In this document: positions 9,419 through 17,870 of the stretch, piece by piece | Position numbering within the stretch: position 1 is the first letter of the stretch | How the letters are laid out: each line of letters opens with the position of its first letter | From: Apibacter sp. B3706 | GTDB taxonomy: Bacteria; Bacteroidota; Bacteroidia; Flavobacteriales; Weeksellaceae | NCBI RefSeq assembly: GCF_011082725.1 | Contig: NZ_CP049715.1 | Coordinates: 1,736,001 to 1,800,000 of the forward strand | Direction: 5' to 3' | Length of the DNA stretch: 64,000 bases | Made by a program: the position numbers and the translations under genes | Notes under the pieces: model-generated | Told to the model about the DNA's origin: nothing | Seen by the model: only the letters and a program-made list of their open reading frames with translations | The model's database searches: none

Positions 9419-10318
9419 TTATAACGATGGGTTATAATGTGAAGTAGCAAATTTTATAAAAAGATCTGAATTTCCTTCAGGAACTCCTTGCTTATAAACA
9501 AAATAAAACCAGCGTTTTATATTTATTCCCTCTATATCAATTATTTGAAATTCTCCTTTTTTTATATCTTTAGCTACTGCTGCTATGGATATAAAACCTA
9601 TACTGTTGGTATGGGTAAGGTAGGACTTGATGCCTTCTGTACTTCCTAAATGCATAGCAATGTTCAGATCTTTAAGCTGTATATTGACAGCTTGGAAAGC
9701 ATCTCGTATAATATCCAAACTTCCTGATCCTAATTCTCTCAAAACTAGGGGTACTTTTTGTAATTCATCTAAAGTCAAAATTTCTATTTTTGAAATTTCC
9801 TGTGAGGTGTGTGCAATGGCAACAATTTCATCTTTTAAAAAAGGAATGTATTTAAGTTGCTTATTTTTGGGTTTGCCTTCAACCATTCCTAACTCAATTT
9901 TTTTTTCAATCAGATATTTTTCAATTTCTTCTGTATTTGCGGTTATAAGAGACATTTTAATTTTCGGATATTTGGAATGAAATTGAGACATTAAAGCAGG
10001 AAGTAAATATTGTCCTAAAGTAGTACTTGCTCCTAGTTGAAAAGTTCCTGAAAAATTTTCTTTCAGTAAATCAAAATCATATTGTATTTGTTTATAAATA
10101 TTCATGATTTTTTCTGAATGGATCAATAATATTTTACCGGCATCGGTAAGCTCTATTTTATTTCCTTTTCGAAGAAATAGGGTTAAATCATATTCGGATT
10201 CCAACTCCTTTATATTTTTAGTCACAGCAGGTTGTGAAATATATAATTCCTCGGCAGCTTTGGTAAAACTTAAATTTTTAGCTACAGCATAAAATATTTT
10301 CAATCGGAAATCAGACAT
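9419..10318 (-). CDS. LysR-family transcriptional regulator
   Basis: DNA-binding regulator of 299 residues. The N-terminal winged helix-turn-helix covers residues 1-60, with the recognition region SFTKAAEELYISQPAVTKNI (17-36). The C-terminal two-lobed effector-binding domain begins near residue 90 at QLGASTTLGQYLLPAL. It resembles the CysB/CysL/YeiE-like branch by general pattern, and its position directly upstream of the YeiH-like exporter suggests that it controls that gene, possibly in response to a sulfur-containing ligand (inference from neighbourhood). A 216-base region separates it from the divergent BON lipoprotein gene; I see no perfect TAnnTTTG in front of it. Confidence 0.9.
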   Translation of the reverse strand: MSDFRLKIFYAVAKNLSFTKAAEELYISQPAVTKNIKELESEYDLTLFLRKGNKIELTDAGKILLIHSEKIMNIYKQIQYDFDLLKENFSGTFQLGASTTLGQYLLPALMSQFHSKYPKIKMSLITANTEEIEKYLIEKKIELGMVEGKPKNKQLKYIPFLKDEIVAIAHTSQEISKIEILTLDELQKVPLVLRELGSGSLDIIRDAFQAVNIQLKDLNIAMHLGSTEGIKSYLTHTNSIGFISIAAVAKDIKKGEFQIIDIEGINIKRWFYFVYKQGVPEGNSDLFIKFATSHYNPSL

Positions 10319-10534
10319 TATAATTTTTATTATTTCTTGCTAAGTAAATTACTATAAATATTTTATTAAATCATACAATTATTGACTTATAAAAAAAATT
10401 GAACCTATTCAAATTAACTTTTATCCTTAGATCCTGTTTTTTAACACAATAGTAAATCTATATATATGGAATAATTTTTGTTTTGGATGGGTATTAAACA
10501 ATGTTAATTTTAAATAGACCTAAAAAACCAAATT

Positions 10535-11014
10535 ATGAAACAATTAAAAAAAATTTTATGGGCTTTTGCATTAATGGGTACGCTGAGCTTTTCTTTGACA
10601 TCATGTAAAAACGAGCCTAAAGATTCAGATTTAGTTACCAAAGCAAAATCCGTTATTCCTGAAGGAGTTACTATTGATGTTAAAAAAGGGGTGGCTACAC
10701 TTACCGGAGAGTATAAAGATAATGACGCTAAACAAACAACTGAAAATGCTGTTAAAGCAATACCGGGTATAAAATCTGTTGAAGATAATGCAACGGTTAA
10801 ATCAGAATCAGGTGATGTAGTGGTTTCTGTGGATTCCGTATTAAAATCTAAAGTAAATGATATTTTAAAAGGGTATACAGGTGTTACAGCGGATATAAAT
10901 GATGGTGTGGTAACTCTTAACGGTGAATTAAATAGAAGCGAATTGCCTCGACTTATGCAAGCAATTAACACGCTCCAACCTAAAAAAATTGAACAAAAAT
11001 TATTACTAAAATAG
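10535..11014 (+). CDS. BON-domain lipoprotein
   Basis: Predicted outer-membrane or periplasmic lipoprotein of 159 residues. The signal peptide ends in the lipobox LTSC, with C24 as the lipidated residue. Two BON-like repeats follow: about residues 30-85 (containing GVTIDVKKGVATLTGEY) and 90-155 (containing GVTADINDGVVTLNGEL). BON modules bind phospholipid surfaces or stabilise the envelope, as in OsmY and DolP, so a role in envelope integrity is plausible but not shown. The next gene begins 4 bases after the stop and appears to continue the same theme, so both are probably made together. The ATG is preceded only by an A-rich leader. Confidence 0.85.
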   Translation: MKQLKKILWAFALMGTLSFSLTSCKNEPKDSDLVTKAKSVIPEGVTIDVKKGVATLTGEYKDNDAKQTTENAVKAIPGIKSVEDNATVKSESGDVVVSVDSVLKSKVNDILKGYTGVTADINDGVVTLNGELNRSELPRLMQAINTLQPKKIEQKLLLK

Positions 11015-11018
11015 AAGT

Positions 11019-11438
11019 ATGGCTTTACAAGATAAATACGCAGATTTAATAAATAAGGCGAAAAGTCTGGGAACAACAAATCTTTCTGTTAAAGAACAAA
11101 ATAATGTTCTTTATATTGATGGAGAAGTTCCGAATGGAGAATCTAAAGATCAGTTGTGGGCTGCTTATAATAAAATTGATCCTGATTTCAGATCCGCTGA
11201 TTTAATTTTAAATATTAATGTATCACCCAATGCTCCTTCTTCAAAATATAAAGTAACCACTCAAAGTTCTAATTTAAACATTAGAAAAGGACCGGGTACG
11301 GATCAACCTATTTTAGGAAAAGCTGCACATCAATCTACGGTAACTTTTCTGAGCAAATATAATGACGATTGGTATTTAATACGATCTGAAGATGGAACCG
11401 AAGGATATTGTAATACTGAATATTTAACAGCTATATAA
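11019..11438 (+). CDS. BON-like plus bacterial SH3-domain protein
   Basis: A 139-residue protein with no signal peptide or membrane helix that I can see. Residues 1-65 resemble the second BON unit of the preceding lipoprotein, a beta-alpha layout with NVLYIDGEVPNGESKDQL. Residues 75-139 form a bacterial SH3 domain (SNLNIRKGPGTDQPILGKA, then GTEGYCNTEYL), a fold that often binds peptidoglycan peptides. An SH3b domain normally acts outside the cytoplasm, so the absence of a signal sequence is odd; either export is non-classical or the protein acts inside the cell. It starts 4 bases after the upstream stop and is followed by a hairpin terminator. Confidence 0.8.
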   Translation: MALQDKYADLINKAKSLGTTNLSVKEQNNVLYIDGEVPNGESKDQLWAAYNKIDPDFRSADLILNINVSPNAPSSKYKVTTQSSNLNIRKGPGTDQPILGKAAHQSTVTFLSKYNDDWYLIRSEDGTEGYCNTEYLTAI

Positions 11439-11779
11439 AATTATTATACTTAAATATTTTTTGAGGGGCTTGAATTAATTTTCTTGCCCTTTTTTTTTCT
11501 AATTGAATATACCGGAATCACATTGATATTTTTTTAAGATTGCTTGACCTGTTGATACTATGACTTTTTAAAAAACATTTAAATTTTTTGTTTATTGTTG
11601 CATCTAATTAAATTTAGATAGAATTATAGTTTCTTAGGATTGATTTTTGCTAGTATCTTATCTAATATTTTTATTTAAACTGTTTTTATTTTTTTGTGTA
11701 TAATTTTATTTTTTATTTACTATTGCCTTTGAATTTTGATCAACAGAGAACTAGTATTATTTTAATACCTATATATTAA
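11439..11779. other. Intergenic region, 341 bases
   Basis: Holds the terminator at 11465-11499 and then about 280 bases of T-rich sequence without an open frame of note. It should contain the promoter of the ABC/membrane/kinase group, but I found no perfect TAnnTTTG close to the 11780 start. Confidence 0.6.
11465..11499 (+). terminator. Intrinsic terminator after the BON/SH3 pair
   Basis: Hairpin with arms GGGC-TT-GAA (11466-11474) and TTC-TT-GCCC (11481-11489), a 2x2 internal mismatch and a 6-base loop, followed by a run of nine T (11490-11498). It lies 27 bases after the stop of the SH3 gene. The stem is imperfect but the T-run is strong. Confidence 0.65.
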
Positions 11780-12931
11780 ATGAATTTATTCGAAAAGCAA
11801 TTTCAAGATATTATACATTTTTTACAGTTTGACGATTATTCTTTAGTTTTAAAGAGAATTATTGACTTAACGTTAGATACGGAAGAGATATCTTTTTATA
11901 AGAAAACAAGTGATTTACTTCAATGGGTTGATTATAATGAATCCAATGAAAAAGGAAAAAAGGAAAAATATTCTGTCATCTTAAATGAACTTTATCAATT
12001 TCTTTCTAAAAAAGAAATTCATGAACCGAAAAAACTTCTTGAAGCCGAAAAAGTTAAAAAATCATACAGTAAATCTGCTTTTTCTTTAGGTCCTATAAGC
12101 TTAAAAATTTCCGAAGGAGAAATTATTGGTTTAGTGGGAGAAAATGGAAATGGTAAAACTTCTTTGCTTAGACTTTTATGTGGAGAATTGGAAGTGACTG
12201 AAGGAAATATATCTTATACGCTGGATTTTAAAGATCGATATGAGTTAAGAACTAAGTTGATTTATATTCCTCAAAGGCCGAATCTATGGTACGGTTCTAT
12301 ATTAGATAATCTTCAATTTACTGCATCTTCTTATAATATTAAGGGAGAAGAAAACGAATTAATGGTTGATTTGATTACTTCCAGAATGGGATTGCGAAAC
12401 TATCGGAAAATGAATTGGGCTAATCTTTCTTCAGGATATAAAATGAGGTTTGAATTAGCCCGAATGTTACTTAGAAAACCTAAACTTTTACTGATTGATG
12501 AGCCTTTAGCTAATTTAGATATTCTTTCTCAACAAACGGTATTGGAAGATTTTAAAGCAATAGCAAAATCTCCATTCAGACCTTTGGGTATCGTTGTAAG
12601 CTCTCAGCAATTGTATGAAGTGGAAAAAAATTCCGATCAAGTGCTATTCTTAAAACATGGGGAACAAAAAAATATAAAAAGTGAGAGTTCTGATAAAAAA
12701 GAATTGCCTGAATTGATTATTGAGTTTGAATCGGAATGGCCTCAGGAAAAACTTTATGCTTCTTTATCTAAAATCTCTTTACTAAAATTACAATATAATG
12801 GAGGTTCTTATATTGCGCATTTTCCTGATACTACGTCGGTGAATAATTTTTTAACTCTTTGTATTGATGATCAGATACCCATTAAGTATTTTAGAAATAT
12901 ATCTGATTCAACTCGTAGATTTTTTATTTAA
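11780..12931 (+). CDS. ABC-type ATPase with N-terminal extension
   Basis: ATP-binding subunit of an ABC system, 383 residues. The first 85 or so residues belong to no domain I recognise. The ABC domain then shows Walker A GENGNGKT (120-127), the signature loop as LSSGY (216-220) in place of the usual LSGGQ, and Walker B LLLIDEP (236-242). At the switch position, normally histidine, the sequence reads VSSQQLYEVE, so Q276 stands where His is expected. The last 90 residues form a separate C-terminal domain. The next gene encodes a polytopic membrane protein, which may be its partner. The altered signature and switch residues suggest slow or regulated ATP hydrolysis (inference). Confidence 0.85.
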   Translation: MNLFEKQFQDIIHFLQFDDYSLVLKRIIDLTLDTEEISFYKKTSDLLQWVDYNESNEKGKKEKYSVILNELYQFLSKKEIHEPKKLLEAEKVKKSYSKSAFSLGPISLKISEGEIIGLVGENGNGKTSLLRLLCGELEVTEGNISYTLDFKDRYELRTKLIYIPQRPNLWYGSILDNLQFTASSYNIKGEENELMVDLITSRMGLRNYRKMNWANLSSGYKMRFELARMLLRKPKLLLIDEPLANLDILSQQTVLEDFKAIAKSPFRPLGIVVSSQQLYEVEKNSDQVLFLKHGEQKNIKSESSDKKELPELIIEFESEWPQEKLYASLSKISLLKLQYNGGSYIAHFPDTTSVNNFLTLCIDDQIPIKYFRNISDSTRRFFI

Positions 12932-12952
12932 TTCTTTTAAAAATCCGTGATC

Positions 12953-14335
12953 ATGTTTACAAAAACACAAAAACGTTTGCTAGAAAATTACCCTATTTTA
13001 TGGAACACAAAATTTGTTCCGATGGGTATAACAGTTCTATTTATTAATATTTTTTTCTTTATTACGGGTTATTTTTCCGGATCTATTAATTTTTATGAAA
13101 CAGATTATGATTTAAATAGCACCACTGTCATCTATCTTATTTCAGTTTTAGCTAGTTTATTAATTCTCATTATATGGTTAGTATTTTATTTAAAGAATAA
13201 TGGCTTTAAGTCCTTTTACCCAAAACAATCTAATGCTCTATATGTGGAATGGCTATTGACTTTCATCTTACTCATCGGCAATCAATTATATTCTTACAGT
13301 TATTATCAAGGTATTACATATAAGGAAAGAGCCTTTGCTTCAAAACAACAAATCTATGAAGCTAAAAAAATATTGAATCAAATTCAAATATTAATACCTG
13401 ATTCGTATAATTATTATCAATTCAATCCTATCGAGAAAACTATTGATTCTTTAGAAAAAGATCCTGATTCAACTCCCATGCACTTATCTCTTCTTAATTT
13501 TTATCCATATAATAAGGAGATTGAGCAGGTTAAAGATTGGTTAATTACCGAACAAAAGGATAGCATAAGAAATTTAATTCGAGAATATTTAGATCTTCAA
13601 AAAAAACATAATCTTTCTACCAATCTTACTGTAAACAGTTGGATGAAAATAGTTTATAATCCACCCAATTATATTGTTACTGAATCAAATTATATTAGCA
13701 ATGCAAAAAATCAAAATGATGATAACATAAAAAATTATGTGGAATTTAAAAAACTCGATTTTGCTTATCAAAAAATGTTTGACGCATATAATAATGGGAA
13801 TTTTTCCAATGAGTTTATTTTAATCATTTTATATATTGCTTTAAGTTTATCTATAGCAATATTATCCTTTCGTACAACAAGTGGAAAAGCCTGGTTAATC
13901 GCATTTATAACATTTGGATTACTTATTTTTATTAACGGAATTATTTCTGTTTTATTCCGTCTATTTTCTTTTGAAATTAATGAGTATAATATCACTTATT
14001 TAATAACTATTTATTGGACATTGATACTCTTATTTATGAGCATTTATATTGTACTTAAACTCTATAAAAAAAGCGCAAAGAATAAATCAACTGTACTGAT
14101 AAATTTAATTTTATGGATATTACCCTATATGCCTATACTTTATTTTACAACGTTTATGATAATAATGAATGAAACCTCTTGTAGTGAATATCTGAATCAT
14201 TATATTAGTACTATATACCTTTACTTTTTTAATCATTCTATCGCCTTTTTTTGGATTAATCTTATATTTGTAGGTATCATTTTATTCTTTATAGCTAAAA
14301 TAATAAAAAACTGGAAAGCTTTGCCTGAAGAATAG
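12953..14335 (+). CDS. Polytopic membrane protein of unknown family
   Basis: I do not recognise this 460-residue protein. It has about eight hydrophobic helices (numbering from the ATG at 12953: roughly 22-40, 58-80, 99-112, 286-305, 313-338, 347-370, 382-404, 428-448). A hydrophilic segment of about 170 residues lies between the third and fourth and contains predicted helical, charge-rich sequence. This layout, three helices, a large loop, then five helices, resembles an ABC-2-like permease only loosely. It starts 21 bases after the ABC ATPase and ends 28 before a sensor kinase, so the three look like one transcription unit. I prefer the ATG at 12953 to the GTG two codons earlier. Confidence 0.75.
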   Translation: MFTKTQKRLLENYPILWNTKFVPMGITVLFINIFFFITGYFSGSINFYETDYDLNSTTVIYLISVLASLLILIIWLVFYLKNNGFKSFYPKQSNALYVEWLLTFILLIGNQLYSYSYYQGITYKERAFASKQQIYEAKKILNQIQILIPDSYNYYQFNPIEKTIDSLEKDPDSTPMHLSLLNFYPYNKEIEQVKDWLITEQKDSIRNLIREYLDLQKKHNLSTNLTVNSWMKIVYNPPNYIVTESNYISNAKNQNDDNIKNYVEFKKLDFAYQKMFDAYNNGNFSNEFILIILYIALSLSIAILSFRTTSGKAWLIAFITFGLLIFINGIISVLFRLFSFEINEYNITYLITIYWTLILLFMSIYIVLKLYKKSAKNKSTVLINLILWILPYMPILYFTTFMIIMNETSCSEYLNHYISTIYLYFFNHSIAFFWINLIFVGIILFFIAKIIKNWKALPEE

Positions 14336-14363
14336 ATGAAATTAACCCTATTTTTTATTTTAA

Positions 14364-15800
14364 ATGTACAAAAGATTCCCATTATCCTTGCGAATTTTTT
14401 TAGTGATGATCCTCGTTGTGGTCAGCACTATATTTGCCATGGGATTGATAACTTTTTATCAATATATAAGAATTGCGGAGGAATATAATAATAAAAGGCT
14501 AGAAAGAAAGGAACAATTAATTATAGAAACTTTCGATTATCTCATTTCCAATCGAAATACAAAACCGGAGGAGGTTAAAAATAAAATTGGCAATAAAATT
14601 TATGAAATTTCAGATATTAATAATATCGATATAAATTTTTATTCTCTGGATGGAAAATATATTTTAGGGAATAAATTACCCAATCCTAAGACTGAATTTG
14701 TTCCTAAAGAAATCTTAAAAAATCTGAATGTAAATAACGACCGTATAGAGGTTATAAACAAGCTTCCTAATTCAGAAGAAAGTTTTACGTCCGTATACAG
14801 ATACCTTTACAACAATGATTATCAACCTATTACAATTATAAATTTTCCTTTTTTACATGATGAAGCATTTCTAAAAAAAGATTTTTATTCCTTATTATAT
14901 AGATATTTAGTTATCATGCTTATCGTATTAATTGTAAGTGGTATTTTTTCATGGTTCTTTTCACTTACTTTAACCAGAAAAATTAAAGATATTGCTTATC
15001 GGCTTAGGGATACCGGCGCACTTACTCATAATAGACCCCTTTTATATAATTATATTGATGAAGTGAGTCCATTGGTTAAAGCTTACAATATTATGCTGAA
15101 TAAATTTAGAGAGCAAACTGATGCACTGGTTAAAAAAGAAAAAGATAATGCTTGGCAGGAAATGGCAAGACAAGTGGCTCATGAAATTAAAAATCCGCTT
15201 ACCCCTATGCGGCTCGAAATTCAAAGTTTTCAATTAAGATTTAATCCAGAAGATCCACAAATTCATGAAAAGTTAGATTCATTAACCCGTTCATTAATAC
15301 AACAAATAGATACTATTGCCTCGATTGCCGGCGCATTTTCGGACTTTGCAAAAATGCCTGTAAAAAAGGATGAAAAGTTAAACGTAATTGAAGTTGCTAA
15401 AATTTCATTAGAAATATTTCCATCTCAACAAATTTCACTTGATACACTTGATGAATTGGTCATTTTAAATATCGATCCTAATTTATTGAACCGTATATTA
15501 ACCAATTTAATAAAAAACGCTTTTCAATCGATACCGGAAGGAAGAACTCCCCATATTATTGTAAAAATCAGACAAGACATACGAATGGTTTATTTTTCTG
15601 TTATTGATAACGGAAATGGAATTCCGGAAGAAATAAAAAGCAAAATTTTTACTCCTCAATTTTCGACTAAAACCAGTGGAAGTGGTTTAGGTTTAGCTAT
15701 CATTAAAAAACTAATTGAAGAATATAATGGGTCTATAACCTTTATGTCTGAAGAAGGGAAAGGAACTATTTTCAAATTTGAAATCCCTAAAGGTGAATAA
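14364..15800 (+). CDS. NtrY-like membrane sensor histidine kinase
   Basis: Inner-membrane sensor kinase of 478 residues. The first helix is at about 9-33, an extracytoplasmic sensor domain spans 34-178, the second helix is at 181-203, and a HAMP linker follows to about 255. The phosphoacceptor is H273 in VAHEIKNPLTPMRLE, a variant typical of NtrY-like kinases. The N box (NLIKNAFQSIPEG), G1 (DNGNGIPEE) and G2 (GSGLGLAIIK) boxes are all intact. No response regulator gene lies nearby, so the partner is encoded elsewhere. It follows the ABC ATPase and membrane protein closely, suggesting that the kinase reads or controls that system (inference). The next gene overlaps its last codons. Confidence 0.88.
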   Translation: MYKRFPLSLRIFLVMILVVVSTIFAMGLITFYQYIRIAEEYNNKRLERKEQLIIETFDYLISNRNTKPEEVKNKIGNKIYEISDINNIDINFYSLDGKYILGNKLPNPKTEFVPKEILKNLNVNNDRIEVINKLPNSEESFTSVYRYLYNNDYQPITIINFPFLHDEAFLKKDFYSLLYRYLVIMLIVLIVSGIFSWFFSLTLTRKIKDIAYRLRDTGALTHNRPLLYNYIDEVSPLVKAYNIMLNKFREQTDALVKKEKDNAWQEMARQVAHEIKNPLTPMRLEIQSFQLRFNPEDPQIHEKLDSLTRSLIQQIDTIASIAGAFSDFAKMPVKKDEKLNVIEVAKISLEIFPSQQISLDTLDELVILNIDPNLLNRILTNLIKNAFQSIPEGRTPHIIVKIRQDIRMVYFSVIDNGNGIPEEIKSKIFTPQFSTKTSGSGLGLAIIKKLIEEYNGSITFMSEEGKGTIFKFEIPKGE

Positions 15801-16488
15801 TATTTTTAAGTTTAAAAAATTTAATATATTTCAAAATAATTCCGTATTCAAAGTAGGTACAGATAGTGTATTATTAGGTTGTTTTGCTGATATACATAAT
15901 GCCTCCCACATTCTTGATATTGGTACCGGTACAGGGATACTTTCGTTAATGTGCGCGCAAAGAAATTCCATTTCTCATATTACAGCCATGGATTCTGAAT
16001 ACAATGCGTATTCTTTGGCCTTGGAAAATTTTAAAAATTCTTCTTTTTCTCAAAGGATCACAGGTATCCATTGCGATTTAGACCGTTTCTTTAGTGATAT
16101 ATTATTTGATTATATTATTTGTAACCCTCCTTATTTTAAAATTTCAGAAGTATTACATCGTAAACATCCTGTCGCCAGGCAGCAAATAAAACTTAATTAT
16201 CATCTTCTTATTAAAAAATCGGCATCATTACTATCTCAAAATGGAAAAATTGGATACATTTTTCCTATAGAAAATGAGCAAGAAATACTTGAACTATCAA
16301 ATAGATATAATTTATTTCCCAATCGCATTATATATATTTCAGGAATAAGAAATGGAAAAATTAAAAGAATTTTCCTTGAACTTAGCAGAGAAGATAAAAA
16401 TCCTATAATTAAATACTTTGTTATAGAAGAAAAAAGCCGTATTTGGTCGGAAGAATATAAAAAATTAACATCAGATTTCTATTTATAA
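15793..16488 (+). CDS. trmN6: tRNA1(Val) (adenine37-N6)-methyltransferase-like protein
   Basis: SAM-dependent methyltransferase of 231 residues. The SAM loop reads ILDIGTGTGILSLM and the adenine-N6 motif is CNPPYF, the combination found in the TrmN6/YfiC family, which methylates A37 of valine tRNA. The sequence around VFKVGTDSVLLG at the N terminus is also characteristic. I take the GTG at 15793 as the start; it overlaps the end of the kinase gene by 8 bases, and no ATG is available near the conserved N terminus. A TTG at 15778 would lengthen the protein by five residues. The stop overlaps that of convergent yraN by 6 bases. Confidence 0.87.
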   Translation: MNNIFKFKKFNIFQNNSVFKVGTDSVLLGCFADIHNASHILDIGTGTGILSLMCAQRNSISHITAMDSEYNAYSLALENFKNSSFSQRITGIHCDLDRFFSDILFDYIICNPPYFKISEVLHRKHPVARQQIKLNYHLLIKKSASLLSQNGKIGYIFPIENEQEILELSNRYNLFPNRIIYISGIRNGKIKRIFLELSREDKNPIIKYFVIEEKSRIWSEEYKKLTSDFYL

Positions 16489-16845
16489 TATCATAGAAAA
16501 GGCGTCTTTTATATGTTCAATTTGCCATCTGTAATCTTTTTTTATGATGGAAATAATATCGAACCTTACATTGACATCCATTTTTTTACAAAGCACATAT
16601 TCATTTGCTGCTTTAATCAATAATTTTCTTTTTGATCTGGTTACTGCCTCTATAGGATCAATGATAGTTGTATAGTTTCTAGCCTTAACTTCTACTATTA
16701 CCAACTCAGAAGCATTTTTAGCAATAATATCAATTTCCGCCTTATCATATTTCCAATTTCTATCTAATATTTCATATCCTATATCTAAAAGATAATAAAA
16801 TGCTTTCATTTCTGCTTCTTTTCCAAATTCATTATGATAAGCCAC
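16483..16845 (-). CDS. YraN/UPF0102 family endonuclease-like protein
   Basis: Small protein of 120 residues in the UPF0102 family, which has a Holliday-junction-resolvase-like restriction-endonuclease fold. The characteristic segments are GKEAEMKAFYYLLDIGYEIL, NWKYDKAEIDIIAK and LVIVEVKAR; the E-(x)n-D and ExK residues of the last two form the presumed metal site. Biological function remains uncertain in this family. It is the only gene on its transcript, with a consensus -7 element at 16892-16899, and it converges with the tRNA methyltransferase gene with a 6-base overlap. Confidence 0.9.
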   Translation of the reverse strand: MAYHNEFGKEAEMKAFYYLLDIGYEILDRNWKYDKAEIDIIAKNASELVIVEVKARNYTTIIDPIEAVTRSKRKLLIKAANEYVLCKKMDVNVRFDIISIIKKDYRWQIEHIKDAFSMIL

Positions 16846-16891
16846 ACTATATTTTTTAGTTTATTAATTAAAATTATATTTATATGAAATA

Positions 16892-16899
16892 CAAATATA
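16892..16899 (-). promoter_or_regulatory. -7 element (TATATTTG) for yraN
   Basis: Perfect match to the Bacteroidota TAnnTTTG element on the minus strand, giving a predicted start of transcription near 16886 and a leader of about 40 bases. It directly abuts the mirror-image element for the plus-strand lipoprotein gene. Confidence 0.7.
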
Positions 16900-16900
16900 C

Positions 16901-16908
16901 TATATTTG
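16901..16908 (+). promoter_or_regulatory. -7 element (TATATTTG) for the YD-repeat lipoprotein
   Basis: Perfect TAnnTTTG on the plus strand. Transcription should begin around 16912-16915, downstream of the 16884 ATG and upstream of the 16923 ATG, which is the main reason for choosing 16923 as the translation start. Confidence 0.72.
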
Positions 16909-16922
16909 AAAAAAAATCCTGT

Positions 16923-17702
16923 ATGAGGAATAAGACCCTATTATTTTTTAGTTTTTTTAGTTTCTTCATTTTTTTCTCCTGTGGAGACGAAAATTTTGAA
17001 CCCTATCCTAATCATGAATTTGATAACCATAAAGGTTTATTACCTTCAGAATATATAAAAACTGAAATAGATAAAAATACAGGGAATAAATTAACTGTAA
17101 CTACTTCTATGCAATACGATAATTTGAATAGATTAATAAATATTAAATCGTCTATCTCAGATTCGATAATTAATATTCATATGATCACTTATAATGAAAG
17201 TAATGGTAAAGTTTATACCGTTACTACCGAGAATGCCGGAGGAACTTATTTGTATTCTTATGAATATACCAAACCCGGTATTATACTTGAGCATAGAAGT
17301 TTTAAAACAAATCCTCCTCCCGGATATCCTGAAATTAAACCTTATACAAGAACCTTAGCTGTTTCGGGCGATAAATTACTAAAAATAGAAGATCCAAAAG
17401 ACGCACAAACCCATCTTTTCAAATACGACAAATACGGAAATTTAACTCAATTTGATACTACTATTTATACTTATGACATCTTAAAAGGCTTGATGAACAA
17501 CGTAAAAACTCCTCATTGGTTATTTGCAGCATTCGAAGGAAATTTTCCATTCACTTACAATCTGGTTAATAATATTACCGGTGATAATAAGGGAACTGTT
17601 TATAATTATGAATATAATAAAGACTTACATCCTGATTATCCTACAAAAATTATTCTTAACAACACAGAAGAAATAATTATCAATTATATAGTTGCTAAAT
17701 AA
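16923..17702 (+). CDS. YD-repeat-like lipoprotein
   Basis: Predicted lipoprotein of 259 residues. The signal peptide is very phenylalanine-rich and ends at FFSC, with C20 lipidated. The mature part contains degenerate YD/RHS-like repeats, seen as QYDNLNRLINI, KYDKYGNLTQFD and NYEYNKDLHPDYPTKI. Bacteroidota genomes carry many such small surface lipoproteins of unknown function, some resembling DUF4595. The start at 16923 is set by the promoter element at 16901-16908; the upstream ATG at 16884 would place non-signal residues in front of the hydrophobic core. The gene seems monocistronic; a hairpin terminator lies 144 bases beyond the stop. Confidence 0.78.
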   Translation: MRNKTLLFFSFFSFFIFFSCGDENFEPYPNHEFDNHKGLLPSEYIKTEIDKNTGNKLTVTTSMQYDNLNRLINIKSSISDSIINIHMITYNESNGKVYTVTTENAGGTYLYSYEYTKPGIILEHRSFKTNPPPGYPEIKPYTRTLAVSGDKLLKIEDPKDAQTHLFKYDKYGNLTQFDTTIYTYDILKGLMNNVKTPHWLFAAFEGNFPFTYNLVNNITGDNKGTVYNYEYNKDLHPDYPTKIILNNTEEIIINYIVAK

Positions 17703-17845
17703 ATCAAAATTTACCCTTTAAAAAATACACAAACTTTTAAATCTTAATACAATTAAATTTATTATTGAAAGTAATAAACAATAAATTATTATTCTCAAAT
17801 CTATTGCATTAACTAACACTAAAAATGATTATATAATTACCTATG

Positions 17846-17870
17846 AGCTACATTTATAATGTAGCTTTTT
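17846..17870 (+). terminator. Intrinsic terminator hairpin
   Basis: Perfect 9-bp stem, AGCTACATT (17846-17854) and AATGTAGCT (17858-17866), with a 3-base loop and four further T. It is the only clear terminator downstream of the lipoprotein gene. Confidence 0.75.

Noticed and set aside
9627-9980. Open frame of 117 codons on the plus strand inside the LysR gene
   Set aside because: Antisense shadow of a well-supported regulator; no start context or domain.
10510-11079. Open frame of 189 codons on the minus strand across the BON lipoprotein gene
   Set aside because: It is longer than the plus-strand gene, but the plus-strand product has a lipobox and two BON units, while the antisense product shows no family pattern and would read through both neighbouring genes' coding sequence.
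16884-16922. Earlier ATG at 16884 for the YD-repeat lipoprotein
   Set aside because: It lies upstream of the -7 element at 16901-16908 and would bury the signal peptide behind charged residues.
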